A stretch of 39,689 nt of DNA from Vibrio sp. 99-70-13A1 (GCF_013114625.1 NZ_VTXD01000041.1:1-39689); one strand, 5' to 3'. Shown: positions 16,084 to 25,040, numbered from the stretch's first letter. The notes: generated by a model not told the origin, from the letters alone. Program-made: numbers and translations.

Positions 16084-17540
16084 GAGTGATCCTGTGATGT
16101 GCTTTCAACGTTGCTCTCGGTACGGCTTTCTGAAATTGGCAATACGGCATTATGCAAGTAAGTAGAGTAGGTTTTCATTTCACTACTCAAAGCGAGTAAC
16201 TTATTTAAAGAAATAAGGTATTGGAAACGAGCAACAGATTGTTGGGTTTTGATGCTGGCAAGATACAATTCGGCATCTACGACTTCTAATGAATTCGCTA
16301 AACCTTGGTTGAATGCTTTCTTACGTAGCGACAAGTTTTCTTGTGCGAGAGATAGGCTTGAATTGAGCCCTAATACTTCTTCAATAGATTGTTGTGCTTC
16401 AAGATAGGTTTTTTGGACCAATACTTTAAGATCTTGCTTTGCTTGCGCTTTCAGATATTGAACTTGAGATACCGCACTGTGAGCCGCTGCCACTTTGTCT
16501 GAACGACCAGACGTGTCAATTAATGGGACACTTACCCCAATTCCCACCAACCAATCAGGCTTCATTTCACTGGCGAGTGAATCATCCTCGTGTAGGCTGT
16601 AGTCACCGTATAGGTAAACTTCAGGGTAGTATTTCCCTTTTTCTGCTCTAATTAAGCTGTCTGCTTGCTTCTCTTTTGCCTCTAACAGTTGTAATCCAGG
16701 GTAGGTTGAAAGGGTTTGTTCAATAAAGGCATTCATGTCAGGCAAGTTGGTATTAATGAAAAGTTGCTCTGATGGCTTTATGGTTTCGCTTTGCCCTAAT
16801 ATTTGAGTCAATGCGATCTGCGCAATATTAAGGTCGTTTTTTGCTTTGTTCTGTTCGACTTTCGCTTTGTCTAATGAAGCTTCTGCTTGTAAGCGCTCTA
16901 CTTTTGCGATTTGCCCTTGTTCTTCTAGTTTAAGTGCGAAGTCTCGATGTTGAGTTAAACCTGATGTGACGGCTTTACGTGTTAGAAGCACATCTTGAGC
17001 AAGTAATACTGAAAAGTAGTACTTACTAAGGTCTTCATATCGGGCCTGAGTTTCCATCAAAAGCTGGCTCTTAGCTTCTTCACTTTTTCCCTGTGCGGCA
17101 TCTTGTGCCGCGGTAATTCTCCCGCCCGTAAAAATAGGCCAGATAGCACGAATTGAAGAGCTAAAGATATCTTGTTCAGTAATGGTTGAGGTGACTCCCC
17201 CCAAGCTGCTAATGATTCCTCCGATCCCAGGTAAGGCTGGTACACCACTTAAGCTATCAGCAAACTGTTCACCATTTATTGTTACATCACTGTCTAGGTG
17301 AGTGTAATTCGCACCTAAAGTAACAGAAGGGAGGTTAAGGCTACCAGTTGCGTTTTGAAGGTGTTGGTAACGCTCAACATTTGCTTGTTGTGCAGCAAGG
17401 GAGTTGTTGTTTTCTTGAAGCATTTCCCATGCATCGGCAAACGAAATTGGGTTGGCCAAACAAGAAAAGCTCAGAGCGCTACTTATTAAACCAACGAATA
17501 GAGAGTTAGACGTGAACGTTTTTTTTGTCTGATGAGTCAT
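16080..17540 (-). CDS. TolC-family outer-membrane efflux protein
   Basis: A 486-aa outer-membrane channel, first gene of the export operon. A signal peptide (about 1-30, ending C-L-A before N-P-I-S-F) is followed by two OEP repeats. Each shows the long alpha-helical pattern, for example the Y-F-S-V-L-L-A-Q-D-V-L-L-T region and the Y-P-E-V-Y-L-Y-G strand. The C-terminal tail after about 455 is polar and serine-rich. It overlaps the HlyD gene by four bases. No clear ribosome-binding site precedes the ATG. An 18-bp palindrome lies 18-35 bases upstream. Confidence 0.93.
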   Translation of the reverse strand: MTHQTKKTFTSNSLFVGLISSALSFSCLANPISFADAWEMLQENNNSLAAQQANVERYQHLQNATGSLNLPSVTLGANYTHLDSDVTINGEQFADSLSGVPALPGIGGIISSLGGVTSTITEQDIFSSSIRAIWPIFTGGRITAAQDAAQGKSEEAKSQLLMETQARYEDLSKYYFSVLLAQDVLLTRKAVTSGLTQHRDFALKLEEQGQIAKVERLQAEASLDKAKVEQNKAKNDLNIAQIALTQILGQSETIKPSEQLFINTNLPDMNAFIEQTLSTYPGLQLLEAKEKQADSLIRAEKGKYYPEVYLYGDYSLHEDDSLASEMKPDWLVGIGVSVPLIDTSGRSDKVAAAHSAVSQVQYLKAQAKQDLKVLVQKTYLEAQQSIEEVLGLNSSLSLAQENLSLRKKAFNQGLANSLEVVDAELYLASIKTQQSVARFQYLISLNKLLALSSEMKTYSTYLHNAVLPISESRTESNVESTSQDHS

Positions 17541-17557
17541 TGAGTCTAATTTCTTAT

Positions 17558-17580
17558 TTAGAGTATTAACTCTAATACTA
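17558..17580 (-). promoter_or_regulatory. Palindromic operator within the export-operon promoter
   Basis: A 7-bp perfect dyad, TTAGAGT-ATTA-ACTCTAA (17558-17575), overlaps a second one, GTATTA-GAGT-TAATAC, on the minus strand. It sits between a weak -35 (CTGTTA) and a -10 (TAAATA) spaced 18 bases. A dyad inside a long spacer is typical of MerR-family sites, but no MerR gene is in the window. Confidence 0.5.
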
Positions 17581-17674
17581 ACAGGAGTAATAGATTTTGT
17601 CTTGAATTGAGTAAACTGAGATGAAAATCATTACTGAGAATATAATAGGTTAGCGAAGAAAAAGGTAAAAACAA

Positions 17675-17712
17675 AGAGGTATAAAAAAAGAGCGCGACTG
17701 ACGCACTCTTTG
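17675..17712 (-). terminator. Terminator for the 75-aa ORF unit
   Basis: On the minus strand AAAGAGTGCG-TCAGT-CGCGCTCTTT forms a 10-bp stem with one mismatch, followed by seven T. It ends transcription from the minus-strand ORF at 17810-18037. Confidence 0.75.
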
Positions 17713-17809
17713 TTGGGCATTTTAGATGAAAATAATGTTTTAGAGGAGGGAATAAGTTGCTCTTCCTAAACTCGAAATTTATCAGCTATCAGCTATGAGT
17801 AACTAGCAA

Positions 17810-18037
17810 TCACTTCAAGCTAGCGCAATGATGATCGGCGCGCCATTCAAGTTGTCGTGATCCTTGCATGGTTTGTAATAAATCTTGACCAGACATTTGT
17901 GGAAAGCTGAGCAAGACTTTGAGGTCAAGAGGCGAGGTAGCATCTTTCTCATAAGCCCGAACATGAGTAAATGTTGCTTTTAAGTTGTTGAACAGCATGG
18001 CCTTAGTAAGGCAAATTCCAAAAGTATCGCGTTTCAT
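17810..18037 (-). CDS. 75-aa hypothetical protein
   Basis: I do not recognise this product. It is a soluble, basic 75-aa chain with two cysteines, no signal peptide and no membrane span. TAAGGA lies about nine bases before the ATG, and a terminator follows about 100 bases past the stop; both support expression. The start region overlaps an AT-rich palindromic stretch (GTATATAC at 18059-18066) that could hold a promoter or operator. It stands alone between the export operon and the two-component system. Confidence 0.5.
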   Translation of the reverse strand: MKRDTFGICLTKAMLFNNLKATFTHVRAYEKDATSPLDLKVLLSFPQMSGQDLLQTMQGSRQLEWRADHHCASLK

Positions 18038-18584
18038 TGTCGGTATCCTTATAACAATGTATATACGTTATGATTTAATTCGCTTTGAAATTCAGCTGTG
18101 CCATGTCCCGTTGAGTATTTTTATTATGAGTGCATTTAACATGTACTTCTATTATGTGGTTGCTATGTAAGTAGCTTAACCTAGCCTTTTACTAACGTTG
18201 TCCATAAACACCTTGTTGCTACTTTGTTAATCCGCCTTAGAGCCTATGAATAAGGTTTTAAAAAAAGTGATTAACAAGTCATGCAGCAATGAATTTCTTT
18301 ATCTGTACGTATTATAATCGTATTTATTCTAATCGACCTAAAAAAGACCTAAAACCAAAGTGATCTAGCTCAATAAATAACCATATCAGTTTGCATCTAG
18401 TTGCTTAAGTTCTAAAAAATCATATTTTGCTCAGTAAATTTAACAAATATGCGAGTAACACGGATATTCTATTAATAAAACAGTAAATAAATTATCAGCG
18501 TAGTAGTCACAGATATAAAACCACGATAAGACACAAGTGTTAACTCAGTGTTAACTTTACATGACTGGTTTATAGGGCAATTTT
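18038..18584. other. 547-base intergenic region upstream of the sensor kinase
   Basis: No gene is convincing here. The left end carries the promoter region of the minus-strand 75-aa ORF. The right end holds a pair of 9-bp direct repeats, GTGTTAACT (18537-18545 and 18548-18556), one helical turn apart and 29 bases before the kinase ATG. A second short direct repeat, GACCTAAAA, lies near 18335-18355. The middle is AT-rich with no RNA gene recognised. Confidence 0.5.
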
Positions 18585-20300
18585 ATGCAGTGGCGAAATA
18601 TTAGCTTTCGAAAGCGTTTATTGATCATCATGACTTTGACTGGGCTAGTTGAGCTTTTGATCTTATCTGGTGCTGGTTTCGCTTACATTAAAGACTCTCA
18701 AGAGCAAGAAATGGGCTTGAAAGCTTTAGGCGTTGCAGAGTTCCTATCTAATTCAAATACCGTCATCAATTTTATTGAAGAGAATAAAAACTCAAGCCTA
18801 GAAATCGGTCTTAGCCATACTCTCCTTGCTGAAAATGAAGTTCAGCAGCGCTTTAGAAACTTAACTCATTTAATTGGTGCCGCATTTATCGTCATCGGCA
18901 ATGAACAAGGTATTCGCTTAGTTCATCCTATTGATCAACGGCTAGGAAAGCCAATGCGAGGCGGGGATAACCAGAAGGCATTAGTGCTTGGTGAGTCTTA
19001 TGTTTCGGTCGCTCAGGGGTCACTCGGCATTTCGGTTCGTGGCAAAGCGGCAGTTAAGGGTGAAAACGGACAAATCATTGGCGTAGTTTCCGTCGGTTAT
19101 TTGCTTGATTCACTGCAAGACAGAATAGAACCCTATTTAGCTTTTCTTATATTAATGGCATTGCTGGTGGTCGGAGTGAATGCTGTCATTTCAAATTATG
19201 CTTCTCGCCGTTTCCAAAAAGCAATCTTGGGTTTTGAGCCTGAGGAAATTGGCCGCTTATATGTAGAGCTTGATGTCACGATGAGTACCCTCAAAGAAGG
19301 CATTTTAAGTATTGATGCTCATGGTGTGCTTCGTTCAATTAATAAAAGTGCTTGCCAGATTTTAAGCGTAGATCGTGATTCTGCATTGAATAAACAACTT
19401 GCTGATGTATTACCTGGGAGTGATTTAGGGGATCTGTTAGTAAGCGGCGAGTCTGACCATGATATCGAACTATTTCTGAATAATAAGCGGCTGATTGCCA
19501 ACCGAAGCCCAATTGTTGTGAATGGAACCGTGGTTGGGGCGGTGTCGAGTTTTCGATTACGTGATGAAATAAACGAATTAACAGAGCAACTATCTCAAAC
19601 TCTCGAATATGCAGATTTACTGCGATCTCAAACTCATGAACACAGGAATAAACTCAATACAATCAGCGGTCTGGTGCAAATGGGTGATTTAGAATCGGTT
19701 CAGCAGTTAATCGGTCAAGAAACCGCGCACTATCAAGTACTGATCGAGTTCTTACGTGAAACGGTCAAAGACCCTTTAATTGCAGGGATGTTATTAGGGA
19801 AAACAGAACGTGCAAGAGAAATTGGTTTAGAACTAAAAGTTGAAGAAGGCTCGCGATTAGAAGCTTTACCAGCCTGGCTGAACTCAGATGATGTTGTGAC
19901 TATTTTAGGTAACTTAATTGATAACGCTTTTGATGCAACGATGACCGCAATAAAAAATGAAAAACATATCGCGTATTCAAGACGGATTGTAGAAGTGTCT
20001 GTTAGTGATTTTGGCAATGAAATAATTTTAGAAGTGGATGATAAAGGGTGTGGTTTACCTCATGAATTTTCTGAAGAGTCATTAACGGATAAAGGCGTTT
20101 CAAGTAAGGCAAAATCAAACCGCGGAGTGGGGCTGTACTTGATAAAACAACTTGCAGATCGTTATCACGGGCAATTGGAAATGATAAGTAATATGGAACA
20201 TGGAACAAGAATGACGGTTTATTTACCAAAAGAAGATATTTTTGCGCAAAGAGAGAACACGTCGAGTGAGCATTCTTTTGAAAAAGGAAAGCAAAAATGA
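18585..20300 (+). CDS. CitA/DcuS-type sensor histidine kinase
   Basis: A 571-aa membrane sensor for extracellular di- or tricarboxylates. Two membrane segments (about 12-34 and 184-204) flank a periplasmic sCache/CitAP-like domain. A cytoplasmic PAS domain (about 228-330) follows, then the SpoB-type H-box with Q-T-H351-E-H-R-N-K, whose first histidine is the expected phosphoacceptor. The N-box (G-N-L-I-D-N-A near 441), G1 (D-D-K-G-C-G-L) and G2 (R-G-V-G-L-Y-L-I) boxes are intact. Its stop overlaps the response-regulator ATG by four bases. The ligand is not evident. The tctCBA operon 15 kb away is a possible target, but adjacency is lacking. Confidence 0.93.
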   Translation: MQWRNISFRKRLLIIMTLTGLVELLILSGAGFAYIKDSQEQEMGLKALGVAEFLSNSNTVINFIEENKNSSLEIGLSHTLLAENEVQQRFRNLTHLIGAAFIVIGNEQGIRLVHPIDQRLGKPMRGGDNQKALVLGESYVSVAQGSLGISVRGKAAVKGENGQIIGVVSVGYLLDSLQDRIEPYLAFLILMALLVVGVNAVISNYASRRFQKAILGFEPEEIGRLYVELDVTMSTLKEGILSIDAHGVLRSINKSACQILSVDRDSALNKQLADVLPGSDLGDLLVSGESDHDIELFLNNKRLIANRSPIVVNGTVVGAVSSFRLRDEINELTEQLSQTLEYADLLRSQTHEHRNKLNTISGLVQMGDLESVQQLIGQETAHYQVLIEFLRETVKDPLIAGMLLGKTERAREIGLELKVEEGSRLEALPAWLNSDDVVTILGNLIDNAFDATMTAIKNEKHIAYSRRIVEVSVSDFGNEIILEVDDKGCGLPHEFSEESLTDKGVSSKAKSNRGVGLYLIKQLADRYHGQLEMISNMEHGTRMTVYLPKEDIFAQRENTSSEHSFEKGKQK

Positions 20301-20989
20301 ACACGTTAACCAGAGTGATGATCATTGAAGATGATGTAGCGATTGCAGAGCTTCATCACCGATATTTGTCTCAAATGGACGGGTTTGAAGTCATTGGTAT
20401 TGCGACGACACAAGCTGAAGCTGAAATTCAGCTTGATATACTTAAGCCAGACTTAGTCTTGTTAGATGTGTATCTACCTGATGGTTCTGGCTTAGATATA
20501 TTGACTAAGGTTCGAGGCTCAAATCAAGGTTGCGATGTTATTTTGATCACGGCTGCGCGGGATGTTGAAACCCTTCAACATGCCATGCGAGGTGGGGTGG
20601 TGGATTATTTACTCAAGCCGGTAATGTTTCCTCGTCTTGAGGCTGCTTTGAAAAAGTACTTATCTCAGAGAGAAAATATTGATAACGCTTCAAATCTTGA
20701 CCAAGGGTTAGTGGACAAAATGCTTCAATCTTCAACGCAGCCCGATAGCGCACAACATGGGCGTCTACCTAAGGGGATTGATGGTGTGACCCTTGATAAG
20801 ATCCGACTACTTTTCGATCATGGTGATTTTAAGCTCACGGCTGATGAAGCTGGAGAAAAAATAGGGGCAAGCCGAACCACTGCTCGGCGTTACCTTGAGT
20901 ATTTAATTACGGCCGGTGAATTAGAGGCTGATCTAAACTACGGGACAGTAGGTCGCCCTGAACGCTGCTACATGAAGTTAATCCGATAG
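20297..20989 (+). CDS. CitB/DcuR-type response regulator
   Basis: A 230-aa regulator paired with the preceding kinase. The receiver domain shows E11-D12-D13, phosphoacceptor D57 in L-L-D-V-Y-L-P-D-G-S-G, and K in Y-L-L-K-P-V near 107. The C-terminal part (about 155-230) carries a CitB-type helix-turn-helix (L-T-A-D-E-A-G-E-K-I-G-A-S-R-T-T-A-R-R). It overlaps the kinase gene by four bases, so the two are co-translated. The direct repeats just upstream of the kinase may be its autoregulatory site. Regulators of this class usually activate carboxylate uptake or fermentation genes. Confidence 0.93.
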   Translation: MNTLTRVMIIEDDVAIAELHHRYLSQMDGFEVIGIATTQAEAEIQLDILKPDLVLLDVYLPDGSGLDILTKVRGSNQGCDVILITAARDVETLQHAMRGGVVDYLLKPVMFPRLEAALKKYLSQRENIDNASNLDQGLVDKMLQSSTQPDSAQHGRLPKGIDGVTLDKIRLLFDHGDFKLTADEAGEKIGASRTTARRYLEYLITAGELEADLNYGTVGRPERCYMKLIR

Positions 20990-21038
20990 AGTACGATTTA
21001 ACTGCTCATCTCCTTTCATAATCCTCCTCACTTTTTTG

Positions 21039-21060
21039 CCAGTATTAAATAAAATACTGG
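21039..21060. repeat. Inverted repeat after the response-regulator gene
   Basis: CCAGTATT-AAATAA-AATACTGG is an 8-bp perfect hairpin 50 bases past the stop codon. No T run follows on either strand, so it may protect the mRNA end rather than terminate. Confidence 0.6.
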
Positions 21061-21099
21061 TGAAATGAGTCAATATTTAATCGATTGCCTTCACAGCGG

Positions 21100-21159
21100 T
21101 TGATGTAAATCAAATTGTCGTAGACAATACCGACCCGAATAGAGGTGATAGATTTCACC
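21100..21159 (+). promoter_or_regulatory. Three stacked dyads upstream of zwf
   Basis: In 60 bases there are three palindromes. A perfect FNR-type box TTGAT-GTAA-ATCAA lies at 21100-21113. It abuts a perfect ATTGTC-GTA-GACAAT (21114-21128). A CRP-like GGTGA-TAGATT-TCACC follows at 21144-21159. They lie 130-190 bases upstream of the zwf start and 45-105 bases upstream of a consensus -10. Confidence 0.55.
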
Positions 21160-21181
21160 CCATTTACCAAACACATTTCTA

Positions 21182-21226
21182 GGTTAATAGGCATTTACTA
21201 TTGATATAATAGTTAAGACCTATTAT
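21182..21226 (+). promoter_or_regulatory. Probable zwf promoter
   Basis: A perfect -10, TATAAT (21205-21210), has a poor -35 (GGTTAA, 17-base spacing), which suggests activator dependence. An inverted repeat ATAATAG / CTATTAT (21206-21226) overlaps the -10 and the likely start point. The leader to the zwf ATG would be about 75 bases. Confidence 0.6.
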
Positions 21227-21290
21227 CTATTTTCGTATGTCGCTGATACTTTTAGCGAATACTAAAAACCTTGTTTTTATAGGAAAGATG

Positions 21291-22793
21291 ATGGTAATAC
21301 CTGAAAACAGCAGCATCGTAATTTTCGGTGCATCGGGAGATTTGACCTACCGAAAGCTGATCCCTGCTTTATATCACCTATACGCGAACAATCAGATGCC
21401 AAAATCTTTCGCGATTTTAGGTGTTAGTCGTACCGATTACAGTGACGAATCTTACCGCGCAAAATTAAAGCAATCACTTCAGGATATGGAGAAAACAGAG
21501 CCTGAGATTCTGAATGCTTTTATTGATCACCTGCACTATCAGGCTATCAATACTTCTGATGTTGAAGATTACGCACGTCTAGCAACCCGTTTGAATCAAA
21601 TTGAGAAAGATTACCAATTTGAAAATCACAACACGTTGTTTTACTTAGCAACACCACCAAGTCTATACGGTGTGATCCCAGCAAACCTTGCAGCGCATGG
21701 TCTGAATGATGAATCAAATGGTTGGCGACGTCTTATCATTGAAAAGCCGTTTGGTTACGACTTGGCTTCAGCTCAAGCGTTAGATGAAGAAATCCATCAT
21801 CATTTCCAAGAACACCAAATCTACCGAATTGACCACTACCTAGGAAAAGAGACAGTACAGAATCTGCTTGTATTGCGCTTCTCGAATGCGATGTTCGAAC
21901 CTTTGTGGAACCGTAACTTTATTGATTACGTTGAAATCACGGGTGCGGAATTCCTTGGTGTTGAAGAACGTGGCGGTTACTACGACGGTTCTGGCGCTGT
22001 GCGAGATATGTTCCAAAACCACTTGCTACAAGTTCTAGCAATGGTTGGTATGGAGCCACCAGCGCAGATCAACGCTGACTCTATCCGTGATGAAGTGGTT
22101 AAAGTACTTCAGTGTCTTAAACCTCTTGAAGAAGATGACCTACGTAAAGACTTGGTTCTAGGTCAATACACGGCATCCGATGTTCGTGGCCAACATCTGC
22201 CAGGTTACCGTGAAGAGAACGGTGTAGCCGATGATTCACGTACAGAGACTTACATTGGTCTGAAAGCGCATATCAACAACTGGCGTTGGAATGGCGTGCC
22301 TTTCTACGTGCGTACTGGTAAACGTTTACCGACTCGTGTGACTGAAATTGTGATTCACTTTAAGAACACACCACACCCAGTGTTTGGTCAAGATGCGCCT
22401 GAAAACAAGTTGATTATCCGCATTCAACCGGATGAAGGTATTCAAATGAGTTTTGGTTTGAAAGAACCTGGTGCTGGTTTCAAAGCAAAAGAAGTGAAAA
22501 TGAACTTCTCTTACTCTGATTTACCAGAAACTCAGATGCTAACGGCTTATGAGCGTCTTCTTCTTGATGCATTAAACGGTGATGCAACTCTGTTTGCCCG
22601 TACCGATGCAGTAGAAGCATGTTGGAAATACGTTCAACCGATTTTAGATTTCAAACAAGATCCTCAAGCGCTCTTTGGCTATGCTTGTGGTACTTGGGGT
22701 CCTCAAGAAGCCGATGATCTTCTACAAAGAGATGGTCGTGCATGGCGTTTCCCATGCAAAAACTTAACAGACACGGATTACTGCGAATTATGA
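21291..22793 (+). CDS. zwf: Glucose-6-phosphate 1-dehydrogenase
   Basis: A 500-aa cytoplasmic enzyme oxidising glucose 6-phosphate to 6-phosphogluconolactone and making NADPH, first step of the oxidative pentose phosphate and Entner-Doudoroff routes. The NADP-binding G-A-S-G-D-L-T-Y-R-K-L is at the N-terminus, and the substrate-binding R179-I-D-H-Y-L-G-K-E is intact. Earlier in-frame ATGs exist at 21237 and 21288, but AGGA is best spaced for the ATG at 21291, giving the usual M-V-I-P start. It overlaps pgl by four bases. The palindromes upstream suggest control by oxygen or redox and catabolite signals. Confidence 0.97.
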   Translation: MVIPENSSIVIFGASGDLTYRKLIPALYHLYANNQMPKSFAILGVSRTDYSDESYRAKLKQSLQDMEKTEPEILNAFIDHLHYQAINTSDVEDYARLATRLNQIEKDYQFENHNTLFYLATPPSLYGVIPANLAAHGLNDESNGWRRLIIEKPFGYDLASAQALDEEIHHHFQEHQIYRIDHYLGKETVQNLLVLRFSNAMFEPLWNRNFIDYVEITGAEFLGVEERGGYYDGSGAVRDMFQNHLLQVLAMVGMEPPAQINADSIRDEVVKVLQCLKPLEEDDLRKDLVLGQYTASDVRGQHLPGYREENGVADDSRTETYIGLKAHINNWRWNGVPFYVRTGKRLPTRVTEIVIHFKNTPHPVFGQDAPENKLIIRIQPDEGIQMSFGLKEPGAGFKAKEVKMNFSYSDLPETQMLTAYERLLLDALNGDATLFARTDAVEACWKYVQPILDFKQDPQALFGYACGTWGPQEADDLLQRDGRAWRFPCKNLTDTDYCEL

Positions 22794-23524
22794 TCAATCA
22801 CAAGATCTTTGAAACGCCTGAATTGGTTGTTGAAAACTTAGCAAATGAAATGCAAGCGTATAGCGAGCAGGGTAAACCTGTTCATATTTCTCTTTCTGGT
22901 GGCAGTACGCCAAAAATGCTTTTCAAGCTTTTAGCGGAAGCGCCATACGCGGAAGGTATTCAGTGGAATAACCTTCACTTCTGGTGGGGTGACGAACGTT
23001 GCGTGGCGCCGGATGATGCAGAAAGCAACTTCGGCGAAGCAAATGCGCTGTTGTTTTCAAAACTAAGAGAATGTTCTCAAGTAAACTTTCCTGCAGAGAA
23101 CGTGCACCGTATTCGTGGTGAAGACGAGCCTAAAGCAGAAGCTGAGCGTTTCGCAAAAGAAATGGCAGACGTTATTCCAACTGAAAACGGTACGCCTATA
23201 TTCGATTGGATCCTGCTAGGTGTTGGCGCAGATGGTCACACTGCTTCACTATTCCCGGGCGTGACTAATTACCAAGATGAGAACCTATCTGTACTAGCTT
23301 CTCACCCTGAGTCGGGTCAGATCCGTGTTTCTAAAACAGCGAAAGTTTTAGAAGCCGCTAAACGAATCAGCTACCTAGTGCTTGGCGCAGGTAAAGTTGA
23401 GATCGTTAAAGAAATTCATACAACTCCTGCTTCTGAGTTGCCTTACCCGGCAGCAAAAATTCAGTCTAAGACTGGTGAAACAGAGTGGTTCCTAGATTCA
23501 AATGCAGCAAGTGCTATCGCGTAA
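22790..23524 (+). CDS. pgl: 6-phosphogluconolactonase (DevB type)
   Basis: A 244-aa cytoplasmic enzyme hydrolysing 6-phosphogluconolactone to 6-phosphogluconate. The L-S-G-G-S-T-P-K motif near residue 33 and the W-G-D-E-R-C-V region are characteristic of the NagB-like fold of this family, as is the G-V-G-A-D-G-H-T-A-S-L-F-P-G motif that carries the catalytic histidine. The frame is open further upstream inside zwf, but the ATG at 22790 overlaps the zwf stop (ATGA) and gives the usual family length. It is second in the zwf-pgl-gnd operon, 29 bases before gnd. Confidence 0.96.
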   Translation: MINHKIFETPELVVENLANEMQAYSEQGKPVHISLSGGSTPKMLFKLLAEAPYAEGIQWNNLHFWWGDERCVAPDDAESNFGEANALLFSKLRECSQVNFPAENVHRIRGEDEPKAEAERFAKEMADVIPTENGTPIFDWILLGVGADGHTASLFPGVTNYQDENLSVLASHPESGQIRVSKTAKVLEAAKRISYLVLGAGKVEIVKEIHTTPASELPYPAAKIQSKTGETEWFLDSNAASAIA

Positions 23525-23553
23525 TTGCGAATAGCCGCAAGGAGATATAAATA

Positions 23554-25002
23554 ATGAAAGGTGATATCGGTGTAATTGGCCTAGCAGTAATGGGTCAGAA
23601 CCTTATCCTAAACATGAACGACCACGGCTTCAAAGTTGTGGCTCACAACCGTACTGCTGCAAAAGTAGACGAGTTCCTAGAAGGCCCAGCTAAAGGTACT
23701 AACATTGTTGGTGCTTACTCTCTAGAAGAGCTAGTTGAAAAGCTAGAAGCGCCTCGTAAAGTAATGCTAATGGTACGTGCTGGTGACGTTGTAGATACGT
23801 TCATCGACAAGCTTGTTCCACTTCTAGACAAAGGCGACATCATCATTGATGGTGGTAACACTAACTTCCCAGACACTAACCGCCGTGTTGCTGCTCTTCG
23901 TGAGAAAGGTATTCACTTCATCGGTACTGGTGTTTCTGGTGGTGAGGAAGGCGCTCGTTTCGGTCCTTCTATCATGCCAGGCGGTTCTCCTGAAGCTTGG
24001 GAAGCGGTTAAGCCTATCTTCCAAGGTATCTCTGCGAAAACTGACGTGGGTGAGCCTTGTTGTGATTGGGTTGGTAACGATGGTGCAGGTCACTTCGTTA
24101 AGATGGTTCACAATGGCATCGAATACGGTGACATGCAGCTTATCACTGAAGCATACCAGTTCATGAAAGACGGTCTAGGTATGAACCACGACGAAATGCA
24201 GGCTGTATTTGCTGACTGGAACAAAACTGAGCTAGACAGCTACCTAGTAGAAATCACTGCTGATATCCTTGGCTACAAAGATGAAGACGGTGAAGCGCTA
24301 GTTGAGAAGATTCTAGACACTGCTGGTCAAAAAGGTACGGGTAAGTGGACAGGCATTAACGCGCTAGACATGGGTATCCCACTAACGCTAATCACTGAGT
24401 CTGTATTCTCTCGTTGCCTGTCTGCACTTAAAGACCAACGTGTTGAAGCTGAAAAACTGTTCGGCAAAACTGTTGCTCCAGTTGAAGGCGACAAGCAAGA
24501 GTGGGTTGATGCAATCCGTCAAGCTCTACTTGCTTCTAAGATCATCTCTTACGCTCAAGGTTTCATGCTAATGCGTGAAGCGTCGAACGAAAACGGTTGG
24601 GATCTAAACTACGGTAACGTTGCTCTTATGTGGCGTGGCGGTTGTATCATCCGTTCTGCATTCCTAGGCAACATTCGTGATGCTTACGAAGCGAACCCAG
24701 AGATCGCTTTCCTAGGTTCAGATGCATACTTCAAAGGCATCCTAGACAACTGTATGGTTGCATGGCGTAAAGTTGCAGCTAAGTCTATGGAATCAGGCAT
24801 CCCAATGCCATGTATGACTTCTGCACTAACGTTCCTAGACGGCTACACTACAGCGCGTCTTCCAGCGAACCTACTACAAGCTCAGCGTGACTACTTCGGT
24901 GCTCACACTTACGAGCGTACTGACCGTCCACGTGGTGAATTCTTCCACACAAACTGGACTGGTACAGGCGGCGACACTGCTTCAACAACTTACGACGTAT
25001 AA
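23554..25002 (+). CDS. gnd: 6-phosphogluconate dehydrogenase, decarboxylating
   Basis: A 482-aa cytoplasmic enzyme converting 6-phosphogluconate to ribulose 5-phosphate with CO2 and NADPH. The nucleotide-binding G-V-I-G-L-A-V-M-G-Q-N opens the protein. The family motifs G-T-G-V-S-G-G-E-E-G-A-R and V-K-M-V-H-N-G-I-E-Y-G-D are complete, and length is normal (E. coli type is 468). AAGGAG lies 12 bases before the ATG. Codon use looks more uniform than in zwf and pgl (for example repeated CTA leucine and AAC asparagine), as in highly expressed vibrio genes. A terminator follows 40 bases after the stop. Confidence 0.97.
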   Translation: MKGDIGVIGLAVMGQNLILNMNDHGFKVVAHNRTAAKVDEFLEGPAKGTNIVGAYSLEELVEKLEAPRKVMLMVRAGDVVDTFIDKLVPLLDKGDIIIDGGNTNFPDTNRRVAALREKGIHFIGTGVSGGEEGARFGPSIMPGGSPEAWEAVKPIFQGISAKTDVGEPCCDWVGNDGAGHFVKMVHNGIEYGDMQLITEAYQFMKDGLGMNHDEMQAVFADWNKTELDSYLVEITADILGYKDEDGEALVEKILDTAGQKGTGKWTGINALDMGIPLTLITESVFSRCLSALKDQRVEAEKLFGKTVAPVEGDKQEWVDAIRQALLASKIISYAQGFMLMREASNENGWDLNYGNVALMWRGGCIIRSAFLGNIRDAYEANPEIAFLGSDAYFKGILDNCMVAWRKVAAKSMESGIPMPCMTSALTFLDGYTTARLPANLLQAQRDYFGAHTYERTDRPRGEFFHTNWTGTGGDTASTTYDV

Positions 25003-25040
25003 GCGTGAGTTATAAAGCCAGTCATTAAGACGTATTAATT

